DNA of 64,000 nucleotides from NCBI GenBank assembly GCA_963807015.1, contig CAWEAS010000025.1, positions 62,001 to 126,000 on the forward strand. Reading direction: 5' to 3'. Below the pieces are notes generated by a model. The model had not been told where the DNA came from. It ran no database searches and saw nothing but the letters and a program-made list of their open reading frames with translations. Positions 43,523 through 51,523 of this stretch are shown piece by piece. Numbering within the stretch: the stretch's first letter is position 1; every line of letters begins with the position of its first letter. Source of the DNA: JAJPKK01 sp963807015 (GTDB taxonomy: Bacteria; Pseudomonadota; Alphaproteobacteria; Rhizobiales; Xanthobacteraceae). Both the position numbers and the translations under genes were made by a program.

Positions 43523-43996
43523 TCAGCGCCACTCGACTTTCACGACCTCATAGGCCTTGGCGCCGCCAGGAGTGACGACCTCCACGTTCGCGCCCTTCTT
43601 CTTGCCGACAAGCGCGCGTGCGAGCGGCGACGCGATCGAGATCTTGCCGGCCTTGGCATCGGCCTCGGGCTCGCCGACGATCTGCCATACCGTCTTCTTG
43701 TCGGTATCCTCATCGATGACCGTGACCGTCGCACCAAATTTGACGGTATCGCCGGAGAGTTTGGATACGTCGATGACCTCGGCGCGCGCGAGCTTGTCCT
43801 CAAGTTCCGCGATGCGGCCCTCGTTGTGGGACTGCATCTCTTTGGCGGCGTGATACTCAGCGTTCTCCGATAGATCGCCATGCGCACGCGCTTCGGTGAT
43901 CTGTAGAATGATGCGCGGCCGCTCGACCTGCTGGCGGTGCTTGAGTTCATTTTCCAGGACGGCGTGGCCGGCCGTGGTCATCGGAATTTTGTCCAT
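43523..43996 (-). CDS. greA: Transcription elongation factor GreA
   Basis: A 157-residue GreA that rescues backtracked RNA polymerase by stimulating transcript cleavage. The N-terminal coiled coil (LENELKHRQQVERPRIILQITEARAHGDLSENAEYHAAKE) carries the acidic tip D-L-S-E-N, which reaches the polymerase active site. The FKBP-like C-domain ends in EVVKVEW. The ATG at 43996 (MDKIPMTTAG) is the family start. The gene is downstream of carB with 131 bp between them. Confidence 0.96.
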   Translation of the reverse strand: MDKIPMTTAGHAVLENELKHRQQVERPRIILQITEARAHGDLSENAEYHAAKEMQSHNEGRIAELEDKLARAEVIDVSKLSGDTVKFGATVTVIDEDTDKKTVWQIVGEPEADAKAGKISIASPLARALVGKKKGANVEVVTPGGAKAYEVVKVEWR

Positions 43997-44127
43997 CGCT
44001 TCTCTATCCCTTGACAAAAAAGCGCCGACCGCGGGCCGGATTCTCACCCGGAGACGCGATCCAGCTCGCATTCTCTGCCTACTCGCTGCCTTGCCGATTC
44101 GCGGCTTGCCCGCGCCTCAACTCCGGC

Positions 44128-47100
44128 TCAGCTGGCGAAATAGCTTTGCAGGGCTCGGACCTCAAACTCGCCTCCGAGATAGGCTTTGATGCCCAGCGCC
44201 GCCGCGACAGCCCCTGAAAGAGTGGTGTAATATGGGACTTTATGCAAGAGGGCTGCTCGCCGCAGCGAGCGGGAATCCGCCAAGGCTTGAGCCCCTTCCG
44301 TGGTATTGAAAACCAGCTGAACCTCGCCGTTTTTGATGGCGTCGACGATATGCGGCCGCCCTTCGAGCTGTTTGTTAATCTTGATGGCGTTGACCCCGTG
44401 CTCACTCAGATACCGTTGAGTACCCGACGTTGCCAAAATCTTGAAGCCGAGCTGGGCGAGTAGCCGAACCGGCGGCAGAACGCGTTCCTTGTCCGCATCG
44501 CGCACCGAGACGAACAATGTTCCCGATCGGGGCAGCCGCGCGCCGCCCCCGATCTGGCTCTTGGCAAAAGCGAGCTCGAAGGAAAGGTCGATACCCATCA
44601 CCTCGCCGGTCGAGCGCATTTCCGGGCCCAGAACGGTGTCGACGCCCGGAAACCGCGCGAACGGGAACACCGCTTCCTTGACCCCCACGTGATGAGGCGC
44701 GGGCGCGGCGAGATTGAAGCTCTTGAGCGCCTCCCCGGTCATGATGCGCGCGGCGATCTTGGCAATCGGCAGGCCAATCACTTTGGCGACGAAGGGCACC
44801 GTGCGCGACGCGCGCGGGTTGACCTCCAGAACATAAATGTCGCCGTCCTTGATGGCGTATTGCGCATTCATGAGGCCGACGACATTGAGGGCGAGCGCGA
44901 GCGCGCGGGTCTGGCGCTCCAGTTCTGCAACGATCGCCGGATCGAGCGAATGGGGCGGCAGCGCGCACGCCGAATCGCCCGAATGAACACCAGCCTCTTC
45001 GATGTGTTCCATGATGCCCGCGACGTAGGTGTCGCGCCCGTCGGCAAGGCAGTCGACGTCGACCTCGATGGCATCGGAGAGATAGCGATCGATCAGGAGC
45101 GGCCGCCGGTCCGATACGGCAAGCTCCGACGGCCGATCGAGAACGACGGCGAGGCGCGCGACGTAACGATCGATCTGCGCCGCATCGTAGACGATCTCCA
45201 TGGCACGTCCGCCCAGCACGTAGGACGGCCGGATCATGATCGGATATCCGACCGCGTCGGCGATCGCGCGCGCGGCTTGCGGACTCGTGGCGATGCCGCT
45301 CTTCGGCTGGCGGATGCCGAGGGTATCGAGGAGCTTCTTGAAACGGTCGCGGTCCTCGGCAAGATCGATGGCGTCAGGCGACGTGCCGAGGATCGGCACG
45401 TTGGCCTGCTCCAGCGCCTGCGCGAGCTTGAGCGGGGTCTGGCCGCCGAACTGAACGATGACGCCCGCAAGCGTGCCGTTGCGCTCTTCGGTCGCGACGA
45501 TTTCGAGCACGTCCTCCTCGGTCAGCGGCTCGAAATAGAGCCGGTCCGACGTATCGTAATCGGTCGACACCGTCTCGGGATTGCAGTTGACCATGATGGT
45601 CTCGTAGCCGGTTTCGCGAAGCGCAAAACAGGCATGGCAACAGCAATAGTCGAACTCGATGCCTTGACCGATGCGGTTCGGACCGCCGCCGAGAATGATC
45701 ACCTTGCGGCGGGCGCTCGGCGAAGCCTCGTCCGCCGCAACGCCAGCAAACGGCGTCTCGTAGGTCGAATACATGTAGGCCGTGGGCGAAGCGAATTCGG
45801 CGGCGCAGGTATCGATCCGCTTGAAAACCGGACGGACACCGAGCTTGTGGCGATGCGCCGTCACCTGCGCTGCGGAGAGCCCGGTCAATCGTGCAAGGCG
45901 CGCGTCGGCAAAGCCCATGGACTTGAGCCGTCGCAAGGTTGCCGCCGTCGTCGGCAGCCCCTTCGCTTTGATCTCCGCTTCAGCATCGACGATGCCGCGG
46001 ATCTCGTCGAGGAACCAAGGATCGATCTTGCAGGCGTCGTGGATTGCCTCGTTCGACATGCCAAGCCGCATGGCCTGGGCCACCACCAGGAGCCGGTCGG
46101 GCGTCGGCACGCCGAGCGCGGCACGGACGGCGTTCTTGTCGTCGCCCTCGCCCAGTCCCTTGATTGCGATCTCGTCGAGACCGGTGAGGCCGGTCTCGAG
46201 CGATCGCAACGCTTTCTGCAGCGACTCCTGGAAGGTGCGGCCGATCGCCATCGCTTCGCCAACCGACTTCATCGACGTGGTGAGCACTGGCTCGGCACCG
46301 GGAAATTTTTCGAACGCGAAACGCGGTACTTTCGTCACCACGTAATCGATGGTGGGCTCGAACGATGCCGGCGTCGCGCCGCCGGTGATGTCGTTTTCGA
46401 TCTCGTCGAGTGTGTAGCCCACGGCGAGCTTGGCGGCGACCTTGGCGATCGGGAATCCGGTCGCCTTTGAGGCGAGCGCTGAGGAGCGCGATACCCGCGG
46501 GTTCATCTCGATGACCACGAGGCGGCCGTCAGCCGGATTGACGGCGAACTGCACGTTCGAGCCGCCGGTCTCCACCCCGATCTCGCGCAGCACCGCGATC
46601 GAGGCGTCGCGCATGATCTGGTATTCCTTGTCGGTCAGCGTCAGTGCCGGCGCGACGGTGATGGAATCGCCGGTGTGCACCCCCATCGGATCGAGGTTCT
46701 CGATGGAACAGACGATGATGCAGTTGTCGCGTTTGTCACGAACGACCTCCATCTCGTATTCTTTCCAGCCGAGCACGCTCTCCTCGATCAGCACCTCGGT
46801 GGTCGGCGAAGCGTCGAGGCCGCGCTCGACGATCTCCAGGAACTCCTCCTTGTTGAAAGCGATGCCGCCACCGGTGCCGGCAAGCGTAAAAGACGGCCGA
46901 ATGATTGCGGGTATGCCGATGTATTCGAGGGCTTCGAGCGCTTCGATCAGCGCCTTGGCGATATAGCGCCGCTTGCGCTCGGCCTCGCCGGCGGCCCAGG
47001 CGACCTCGAACGCCGCAATCGCACGGCGCTCCTCCTCGGCTGCGAGCTTGCGCGCTTTGATCGTGGCGATCTCGTTCTGCTGCAGAACGCGATCCGCCTT

Positions 47101-47565
47101 CTTCAGATCGGAAGCGTTTGCGAGCGAGGACTTTGGCGTTTCGAGACCGATGCGCTTCATCGCCTCGCGGAAGAGTTCGCGATCCTCGGCCATGTCGATC
47201 GCTTCGGCGCTGGCGCCGATCATGGCGACGCCGAACTTGTCGAGTACGCCCATTCGTCGCAGCGACAGGGCGCAGTTGAGTGCCGTCTGTCCGCCCATGG
47301 TTGGCAGCAGTGCGTCAGGCCGCTCCTTCTCGATGATCTTGGCGACGATGTCGGGCGTGATTGGCTCGACATAGGTCGCGTCGGCGACATCCGGGTCCGT
47401 CATGATGGTGGCCGGATTGGAATTGACGAGCACGATCCGGTAACCCTCGGCCCTGAGCGCCTTGCAGGCCTGGGTGCCGGAATAATCGAACTCGCACGCC
47501 TGGCCGATGACGATCGGTCCTGCGCCGATGATCAGGATCGAGGAAATATCGGTTCGCTTCGGCAT
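44128..47565 (-). CDS. carB: Carbamoyl-phosphate synthase large subunit
   Basis: A 1145-residue CarB, which makes carbamoyl phosphate for arginine and pyrimidine synthesis from bicarbonate, ammonia and two ATP. Two homologous halves each start with a synthetase signature (GAGPIVIGQACEFDYSG and GGGPNRIGQGIEFDYCC), followed by an ATP-grasp fold, and the C-terminal allosteric MGS domain ends near FAS. The first half contains an insertion (ERRAIAAFEVAWAAGEAERKR) that gives the enzyme its longer length than the E. coli protein; such insertions are usual in alphaproteobacteria. The ATG at 47565 is the family start. carA is not in the window. Confidence 0.97.
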   Translation of the reverse strand: MPKRTDISSILIIGAGPIVIGQACEFDYSGTQACKALRAEGYRIVLVNSNPATIMTDPDVADATYVEPITPDIVAKIIEKERPDALLPTMGGQTALNCALSLRRMGVLDKFGVAMIGASAEAIDMAEDRELFREAMKRIGLETPKSSLANASDLKKADRVLQQNEIATIKARKLAAEEERRAIAAFEVAWAAGEAERKRRYIAKALIEALEALEYIGIPAIIRPSFTLAGTGGGIAFNKEEFLEIVERGLDASPTTEVLIEESVLGWKEYEMEVVRDKRDNCIIVCSIENLDPMGVHTGDSITVAPALTLTDKEYQIMRDASIAVLREIGVETGGSNVQFAVNPADGRLVVIEMNPRVSRSSALASKATGFPIAKVAAKLAVGYTLDEIENDITGGATPASFEPTIDYVVTKVPRFAFEKFPGAEPVLTTSMKSVGEAMAIGRTFQESLQKALRSLETGLTGLDEIAIKGLGEGDDKNAVRAALGVPTPDRLLVVAQAMRLGMSNEAIHDACKIDPWFLDEIRGIVDAEAEIKAKGLPTTAATLRRLKSMGFADARLARLTGLSAAQVTAHRHKLGVRPVFKRIDTCAAEFASPTAYMYSTYETPFAGVAADEASPSARRKVIILGGGPNRIGQGIEFDYCCCHACFALRETGYETIMVNCNPETVSTDYDTSDRLYFEPLTEEDVLEIVATEERNGTLAGVIVQFGGQTPLKLAQALEQANVPILGTSPDAIDLAEDRDRFKKLLDTLGIRQPKSGIATSPQAARAIADAVGYPIMIRPSYVLGGRAMEIVYDAAQIDRYVARLAVVLDRPSELAVSDRRPLLIDRYLSDAIEVDVDCLADGRDTYVAGIMEHIEEAGVHSGDSACALPPHSLDPAIVAELERQTRALALALNVVGLMNAQYAIKDGDIYVLEVNPRASRTVPFVAKVIGLPIAKIAARIMTGEALKSFNLAAPAPHHVGVKEAVFPFARFPGVDTVLGPEMRSTGEVMGIDLSFELAFAKSQIGGGARLPRSGTLFVSVRDADKERVLPPVRLLAQLGFKILATSGTQRYLSEHGVNAIKINKQLEGRPHIVDAIKNGEVQLVFNTTEGAQALADSRSLRRAALLHKVPYYTTLSGAVAAALGIKAYLGGEFEVRALQSYFAS

Positions 47566-47623
47566 CCTGTCCGCCGCACGTCCGCCTGCCCTCCCGGTGG
47601 GAGAAGTGTCAGGGCAGAGGCAC

Positions 47624-47651
47624 AAAAAAGGGCGTCGTCTTTACGCCGCCC
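47624..47651 (-). terminator. Rho-independent terminator, minus strand
   Basis: On the minus strand a 9-bp stem with one mismatch (gggcggcgt at 47651-47643, acgacgccc at 47638-47630) and loop aaag is followed by TTTTTT (47629-47624). It ends a transcript coming from higher coordinates, and the only candidate there is the tRNA-like gene at 47780-47854. It also lies 59 bp upstream of the carB start. Confidence 0.85.
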
Positions 47652-47779
47652 GTTCCCCGCGAATGTCGCGGCGGGCGGAGCCTTAACCCATTATCAAAGA
47701 GGATGGAAGGGCGCGGCAGGGCCGGCCGGCGAGACGTTCACAGCCCCCGCACGGACCCCGCTCACGAGGTCGGGAGTAT

Positions 47780-47854
47780 TGGAGGCCCGCCTTGGATTTG
47801 AACCAAGCTGTGAGACCTTGCACAGTCCCCGCGTCGCCGCTCCGCCACCGGGCC
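47780..47854 (-). tRNA. tRNA-Cys-like gene (anticodon GCA) with 8-nt loop
   Basis: Read on the minus strand, 75 nt with an encoded CCA fold as a tRNA: 7-bp acceptor stem (ggcccgg with gcgggcc, one G-G mismatch at its inner end), a 3-bp D stem with GG and both conserved A's, a T arm cttgg-ttcaaat-ccaag, and discriminator U before CCA, as in tRNA-Cys. The anticodon stem gggac/gtctc encloses an eight-base loop (tgtgcaag) instead of seven, with GCA at 47821-47819. A minus-strand terminator lies 129 bp downstream. It may be an altered tRNA-Cys or a decaying copy. Confidence 0.6.
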
Positions 47855-48284
47855 GCTACAAGGCGTCGCACGGACCGCCGGCGGAATAAAGTAAACGGCC
47901 TCGATAAAATTGAAGTTGCTGCCGTCGTGGTAAATTTTAAACCTTGGAACCAAGCGCGACGCCTCGTTGTGGTGACAGACCTCGTCGAGGCGCCGAATGT
48001 CGTCCTCGCCGAGTAGCTGCCGACCTGAACGGCGCACCTTAGTCAGTGAAGCACGTGCCACGGCACTCACGGCGCCGACGCTCATTGGGGCGATTCGCTG
48101 ACCGCTGCTCTCGCGGTCGACCAGCAGATCAGCAACTAATCCATCATCTGATACTTTGCATGCATGTATAGCGTGGCCTCCCGTGAGGATGGCCTATGCG
48201 TCCTTGAGCCCCTTGATTGGCGGGGCGGCTTCGTCGGATAAACGCCAATCTACTTTCCACCGCTGGCCCGCCAGAGCTCAGCAT

Positions 48285-48370
48285 GTTCTAGGCTGAAATG
48301 TTGGTAGCTGGTTGTTCTAGGCTGAAATGTTGGTAGCTGCGTTGGTTCTAGGCTGAAATGTTGGTAGCTG
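48285..48370 (+). repeat. Three 26-bp direct repeats upstream of the cupin gene
   Basis: Identical 26-base units start at 48285, 48314 and 48345 (first 20 bases gttctaggctgaaatgttgg) and are separated by gtt and by cgttg. They end 40 bp before the cupin start. The spacing of 29 and 31 bp is close to three helical turns, as for a set of regulator sites. The spacers are too short for a CRISPR array. Confidence 0.8.
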
Positions 48371-48410
48371 CGTTGGCAACACGCAAAAGGTGTAGGGGAT
48401 CAATGAAGCC

Positions 48411-48797
48411 ATGCCGATGAACAAACCGCATCTTGAGTTCCATCCCGTCAACATGAACGAGGGGTGGCACACGCCGCCTGGCTATCCGTCCGGCATCAAG
48501 CAGAAGATCCTGGCGAGCGACCTCGACGAAACCAAGAAGATGGGTAGCCGATCGCGGCTGTTGAAATTCGATCCCGGCGTCTACACCACCGCGCCGTTCG
48601 TCCACGACCATTGGGAAGAGGTCTATCTCCTCAACGGCGACCTCATTGTCGGCAACGACGACAAGGGCAAGGGCGGCGAGCCCTTTCATGCTCCAACCTA
48701 CGCGTGCCGCCCGCCGGGCGCCGTCCACGGGCCGTTCAAGTCCGAGAAGGGCTGCATGCTGTTCGAGATGCACTACTACGACGAGAGCAAGAAGTAA
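48411..48797 (+). CDS. Cupin-domain protein
   Basis: A 128-residue single-domain cupin. The barrel's metal-binding motif region is in APFVHDHWEEVYLLNGDLIVG, and the second motif is PPGAVHGPFKSEKGCMLFEM, with His and Glu residues suited to a mononuclear metal site. AGGGGATC lies upstream of the ATG. It starts a cluster with an amidase and a binding protein, but the 220-bp gap to the amidase holds a repeat mosaic, so co-transcription is uncertain. Function unknown. Confidence 0.8.
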   Translation: MPMNKPHLEFHPVNMNEGWHTPPGYPSGIKQKILASDLDETKKMGSRSRLLKFDPGVYTTAPFVHDHWEEVYLLNGDLIVGNDDKGKGGEPFHAPTYACRPPGAVHGPFKSEKGCMLFEMHYYDESKK

Positions 48798-48801
48798 TCG
48801 T

Positions 48802-48966
48802 CCACCCTCCCCTGAAGGGGGAGGGTCGGACTGCCGGAGGCAGTCCGGGGTGGGGTGACAGCCGTGCGGCTAATCGAGCGCCGAGTTCAAGGATGCGCTG
48901 CCACCCCCCACCAGGCCGCTCCGCGGCCGACCTCCCCCTCCAGAGGAGGTGAAAAGATCTCTCTCA
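48802..48966. repeat. Mosaic of short palindromic repeats
   Basis: Several GC-rich dyads follow one another: cctccc-ctgaa-ggggg, ggactgcc-ggaggcagtcc, gcggccgctccgcggccg-type and cctcc-agagg-type strings. It is a repeat cluster like those at 51334-51443 and 54469-54491, and may limit readthrough from the cupin gene. Confidence 0.6.
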
Positions 48967-49017
48967 CCCCTCCAGGGCGAGGTGACAAGATGCAGCAAGA
49001 ATGCAGTGTGAGGACCC

Positions 49018-50370
49018 ATGAACGCGCCCGAGACCAACATTCCGACTTTGCGGCCCTATCTGCCGGCAACGGCGAACTTCGCAGCTGGCAAAGACTCGCC
49101 GCGCGAGTTTCTTGAGCGGGCGATTGCGACGCTTGAAGCGTGGGAGCCGAAGATCGGCGCGTTCGTAACCCTCAACCTCGCCGGCGCACGGGCGGACGCC
49201 GATCGCTCGACGGCGCGCTGGCGTGCCGGCACGCCGCTCTCGCCCATCGACGGCATGCCGATCGGCATCAAAGACATCATCGAAACCATCGACATGCCGA
49301 CCGAGAACGGCTCGCCGTTGTTTGTCGGTTATCGCAGCGAACGCGACGCCGCCAGCGTCGCCGCGCTGCGCGAAGCCGGCGCCCTGATCGTCGGCAAGAC
49401 CGTCACCACCGAATTTGCCGCAACCGAGCCGCGCGGCACCCGCAATCCGTGGGACCCGGCGCGGACGCCCGGCGGCTCCAGCAGCGGTTCGGCCGCGGCG
49501 GTCGGCGTCGGCGCCATCACGGTCGGGCTTGGCACGCAGGTGATCGGCTCGATCCTGCGGCCGTCGGGCTTTTGCGGCTGCTACGGATTCAAGCCGACGG
49601 TCGGAGCACTCAATCGCGGCGGCAGTTATGACGGCCTGTCGCAGAGCGCGCACGGAACGCTCGCTGCAAGCCTGCCGGAGGCGTGGCAGGTCGCTTACGA
49701 GATTGCGCAGCGCGCCGGCGGCGATCCGGGGTTCCCGGGGCTCTATGGGCCGGCGAAGCCGCCCGCTGCGGTCACGCCGAAGAAGCTTGCCCTCCTTGAG
49801 ACCGATGGTTGGAGCGTGGCGACCAAAGGCGCGACGCAGGCCCTGACCGAAACGCTCGCGAAGCTCAAGTCGGCGGGTGTTGCTATCGCAACGCGGCACG
49901 ACAACAAGACTGTCGCCGCTGCCGAAACGGCGATCCACGGCGCCCGCGAACTCTCCATGGAGATCAACGCCTGGGAGTCGCGCTGGCCCATCAACACGTA
50001 CCGCGCCCGCGACGCGAGGAAGCTCAGCAAATCCATGCTTGACCGCGGCGTCCAGGCTGAGGCGATGACCCTCCATGACTATCGCCGCGACCTCGCCGAG
50101 CGTGACAAGCGGCGCGCCGCCTATCACGCGCTCGCCGCGGAAGTCGACGCCTGCATCACCTTGACTTCGCCGGGCGCTGCGCCCGTCGGGCTCGGCTGGA
50201 CCGGCGACCCGGTCTTCGTGGTGCCGGGCTCGATGCTGGGCGTGCCGGCGCTGTCGCTGCCCGTGTTGGCGGACGAGGGCTTGCCGCTCGGGCTGCAACT
50301 CCTGGGCTTTGCCGACCGCGACGCCGACTTGTTTGCGACCGCGGCTGCGGTGCTGGAGGTGCTGAAGTGA
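49018..50370 (+). CDS. Amidase (amidase signature family)
   Basis: A 450-residue amidase-signature protein. Probable catalytic residues are Lys85 in PIGIKDII, the Ser cluster in PGGSSSGSAA (152-157) and Ser178 in GTQVIGSILRPSG. It is similar in length but distinct in sequence from the amidase at 109-1461. It overlaps the binding-protein gene by 4 bp (GTGA), so the two are translated together. This suggests the binding protein collects the amidase's substrate or product. GAGGA lies before the ATG at 49018. Confidence 0.9.
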   Translation: MNAPETNIPTLRPYLPATANFAAGKDSPREFLERAIATLEAWEPKIGAFVTLNLAGARADADRSTARWRAGTPLSPIDGMPIGIKDIIETIDMPTENGSPLFVGYRSERDAASVAALREAGALIVGKTVTTEFAATEPRGTRNPWDPARTPGGSSSGSAAAVGVGAITVGLGTQVIGSILRPSGFCGCYGFKPTVGALNRGGSYDGLSQSAHGTLAASLPEAWQVAYEIAQRAGGDPGFPGLYGPAKPPAAVTPKKLALLETDGWSVATKGATQALTETLAKLKSAGVAIATRHDNKTVAAAETAIHGARELSMEINAWESRWPINTYRARDARKLSKSMLDRGVQAEAMTLHDYRRDLAERDKRRAAYHALAAEVDACITLTSPGAAPVGLGWTGDPVFVVPGSMLGVPALSLPVLADEGLPLGLQLLGFADRDADLFATAAAVLEVLK

Positions 50371-51287
50371 AGCTCGCCATCCCCGACATGATTTCCAATT
50401 CCTACTTCCCGGCGGTCACGGCGGCGGAGCTCGGATTCTTCAAGGAGGAAGGGCTCGACATGACCGTCGAGCTCATCTTTCCCGTCGACAAGGCCAATGC
50501 AGCGCTACGCGACGGCGCGGTGCAATTCGTCGGCGGCTCGGCGCATTCGACGCTGGCCGCATTTCCCGAATGGCAGGGCGCGAAGCTCGTCTGCGCCCAG
50601 GGTCAGGGCATGTACTGGTTCCTGGTGATGCATAAGGACATCGGCGCGCGGCGCGGCGATCTTTCCTGCGTCAAGGGGCGCAGCATCGGCGCGGCGCCGT
50701 GGGTCGAGATGGGGCTGCGGGGACTTCTGAAGGAAGGCGGCATCGATATCGAGCGCGACCAGGTCAAGATCGCACCGGTGCCGGGATCGATCGGGGTGAA
50801 CGTGAACTTCGGCGTCACCGCCGCCAAGGCCCTTGAGGACCGCAAGATCGATGGATTCTGGGCGAACGGTATGGGCACCGAGGTTGCGGTCCGACGCGGC
50901 ATCGGCACCGTCGTCCTCGACGTGCGGCGCGGCGACGGGCCGAAGCCCGCCTTCCACTACACCATGGCCTCGATTGCGACGACCGATCGCCTGATCGCCT
51001 CCGAGCCAGCGACCGTCGCTGCCGCCGTGCGCGCGATCGCCAAGACCCATGCCGCCTTGAAGCGCGACGTATCACTCGCAACCAAAGTCGGGCGGAAACT
51101 GTTCCCACCGGAGGAGGCCGAGCTGATTGCGGAGTTGATCCGTCGCGACCTGCCCTTTTACGATGCCAAGATCACGCCGGAGACGGTTGCGGGCATCAAC
51201 GCATTTGCGCGCAACCTCGGCATCCTCAAGGACGACGTACCCTACGACCAGGTCGTTGCGACCCAGTTCGCGCCATTGTGGCAGTGA
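50367..51287 (+). CDS. NMT1/SsuA-type substrate-binding protein
   Basis: A 306-residue binding protein of the NMT1/SsuA/TauA class used by NitT/TauT-type transporters. The GTG start at 50367 overlaps the amidase by 4 bp. The N-terminal part reads KLAIPDMISNSYFPAVTAAELGFFKEEGLD, the usual first strand and domain. It has no clear signal peptide (the N-terminus starts directly in the fold), so it may be cytoplasmic or an atypical import form. No permease or ATPase gene is adjacent. The orphan pair at 30738-32332 is of the same class. Confidence 0.85.
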   Translation: MKLAIPDMISNSYFPAVTAAELGFFKEEGLDMTVELIFPVDKANAALRDGAVQFVGGSAHSTLAAFPEWQGAKLVCAQGQGMYWFLVMHKDIGARRGDLSCVKGRSIGAAPWVEMGLRGLLKEGGIDIERDQVKIAPVPGSIGVNVNFGVTAAKALEDRKIDGFWANGMGTEVAVRRGIGTVVLDVRRGDGPKPAFHYTMASIATTDRLIASEPATVAAAVRAIAKTHAALKRDVSLATKVGRKLFPPEEAELIAELIRRDLPFYDAKITPETVAGINAFARNLGILKDDVPYDQVVATQFAPLWQ

Positions 51288-51333
51288 CGCCATTCGCTGA
51301 GGGTCGCGGGCGACGGTAACTGCGCTCTTCTCC

Positions 51334-51443
51334 CTCTCCCCGCGCGGGAGAGGTCGAGGTGAGGGGCGGCCGCATCGCGGCGCCCTTTTGTGGCATGCCA
51401 ATGACCCGCCCGCGCGGACCAACTCTCCCGCGAGGCGGGAGAG
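51334..51443. repeat. Two GC-rich palindromes upstream of the M16 gene
   Basis: The dyads ctctcccc-gcgcgggagag (51334-51352) and ctctcccgc-gag-gcgggagag (51423-51443) bracket the gap between the binding-protein and protease genes. The second has perfect 9-bp arms. They belong to the same ctctccc/gggagag repeat type. No promoter is visible. Confidence 0.75.
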
Positions 51444-51523
51444 GTGCGGGAACTCCCGGCCCTTTCAAATTCACACCAAGCCATTATCTTCCGGTTACTT
51501 CCCATTTTGTCGGCGAGGAATTG

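Larger units (their letters stand above)
47626..48410. other. Gene-poor region between carB and the cupin gene
   Basis: The 785 bp hold a minus-strand terminator, a tRNA-Cys-like gene and three 26-bp direct repeats. From about 47860 to 48280 I see no convincing gene; the base composition is less GC-rich there (attaaaatttaccacg-type strings). It may be an old mobile-element scar, but no transposase or integrase remains. Confidence 0.5.

Noticed and set aside
44689..46470. A 593-residue plus-strand frame opposite carB
   Set aside because: It is a long antisense frame caused by high GC content; carB on the other strand has every expected motif.
47780..47854. Reading the tRNA-like gene as tRNA-Leu because of the TGGCGGAG-GACGC D arm
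   Set aside because: There is no long variable arm, the discriminator base is U, and the GCA anticodon fits Cys.
47762..48085. A 107-residue minus-strand frame overlapping the tRNA-like gene
   Set aside because: Its last residues (HSLVQIQGGPP) are a typical translation of a tRNA 3' half; the rest has no recognisable domain, although its middle is less GC-rich than the surroundings.
48285..48370. Possible CRISPR array
   Set aside because: There are three direct repeats, but the spacers are only 3 and 5 bp and no cas genes lie nearby.
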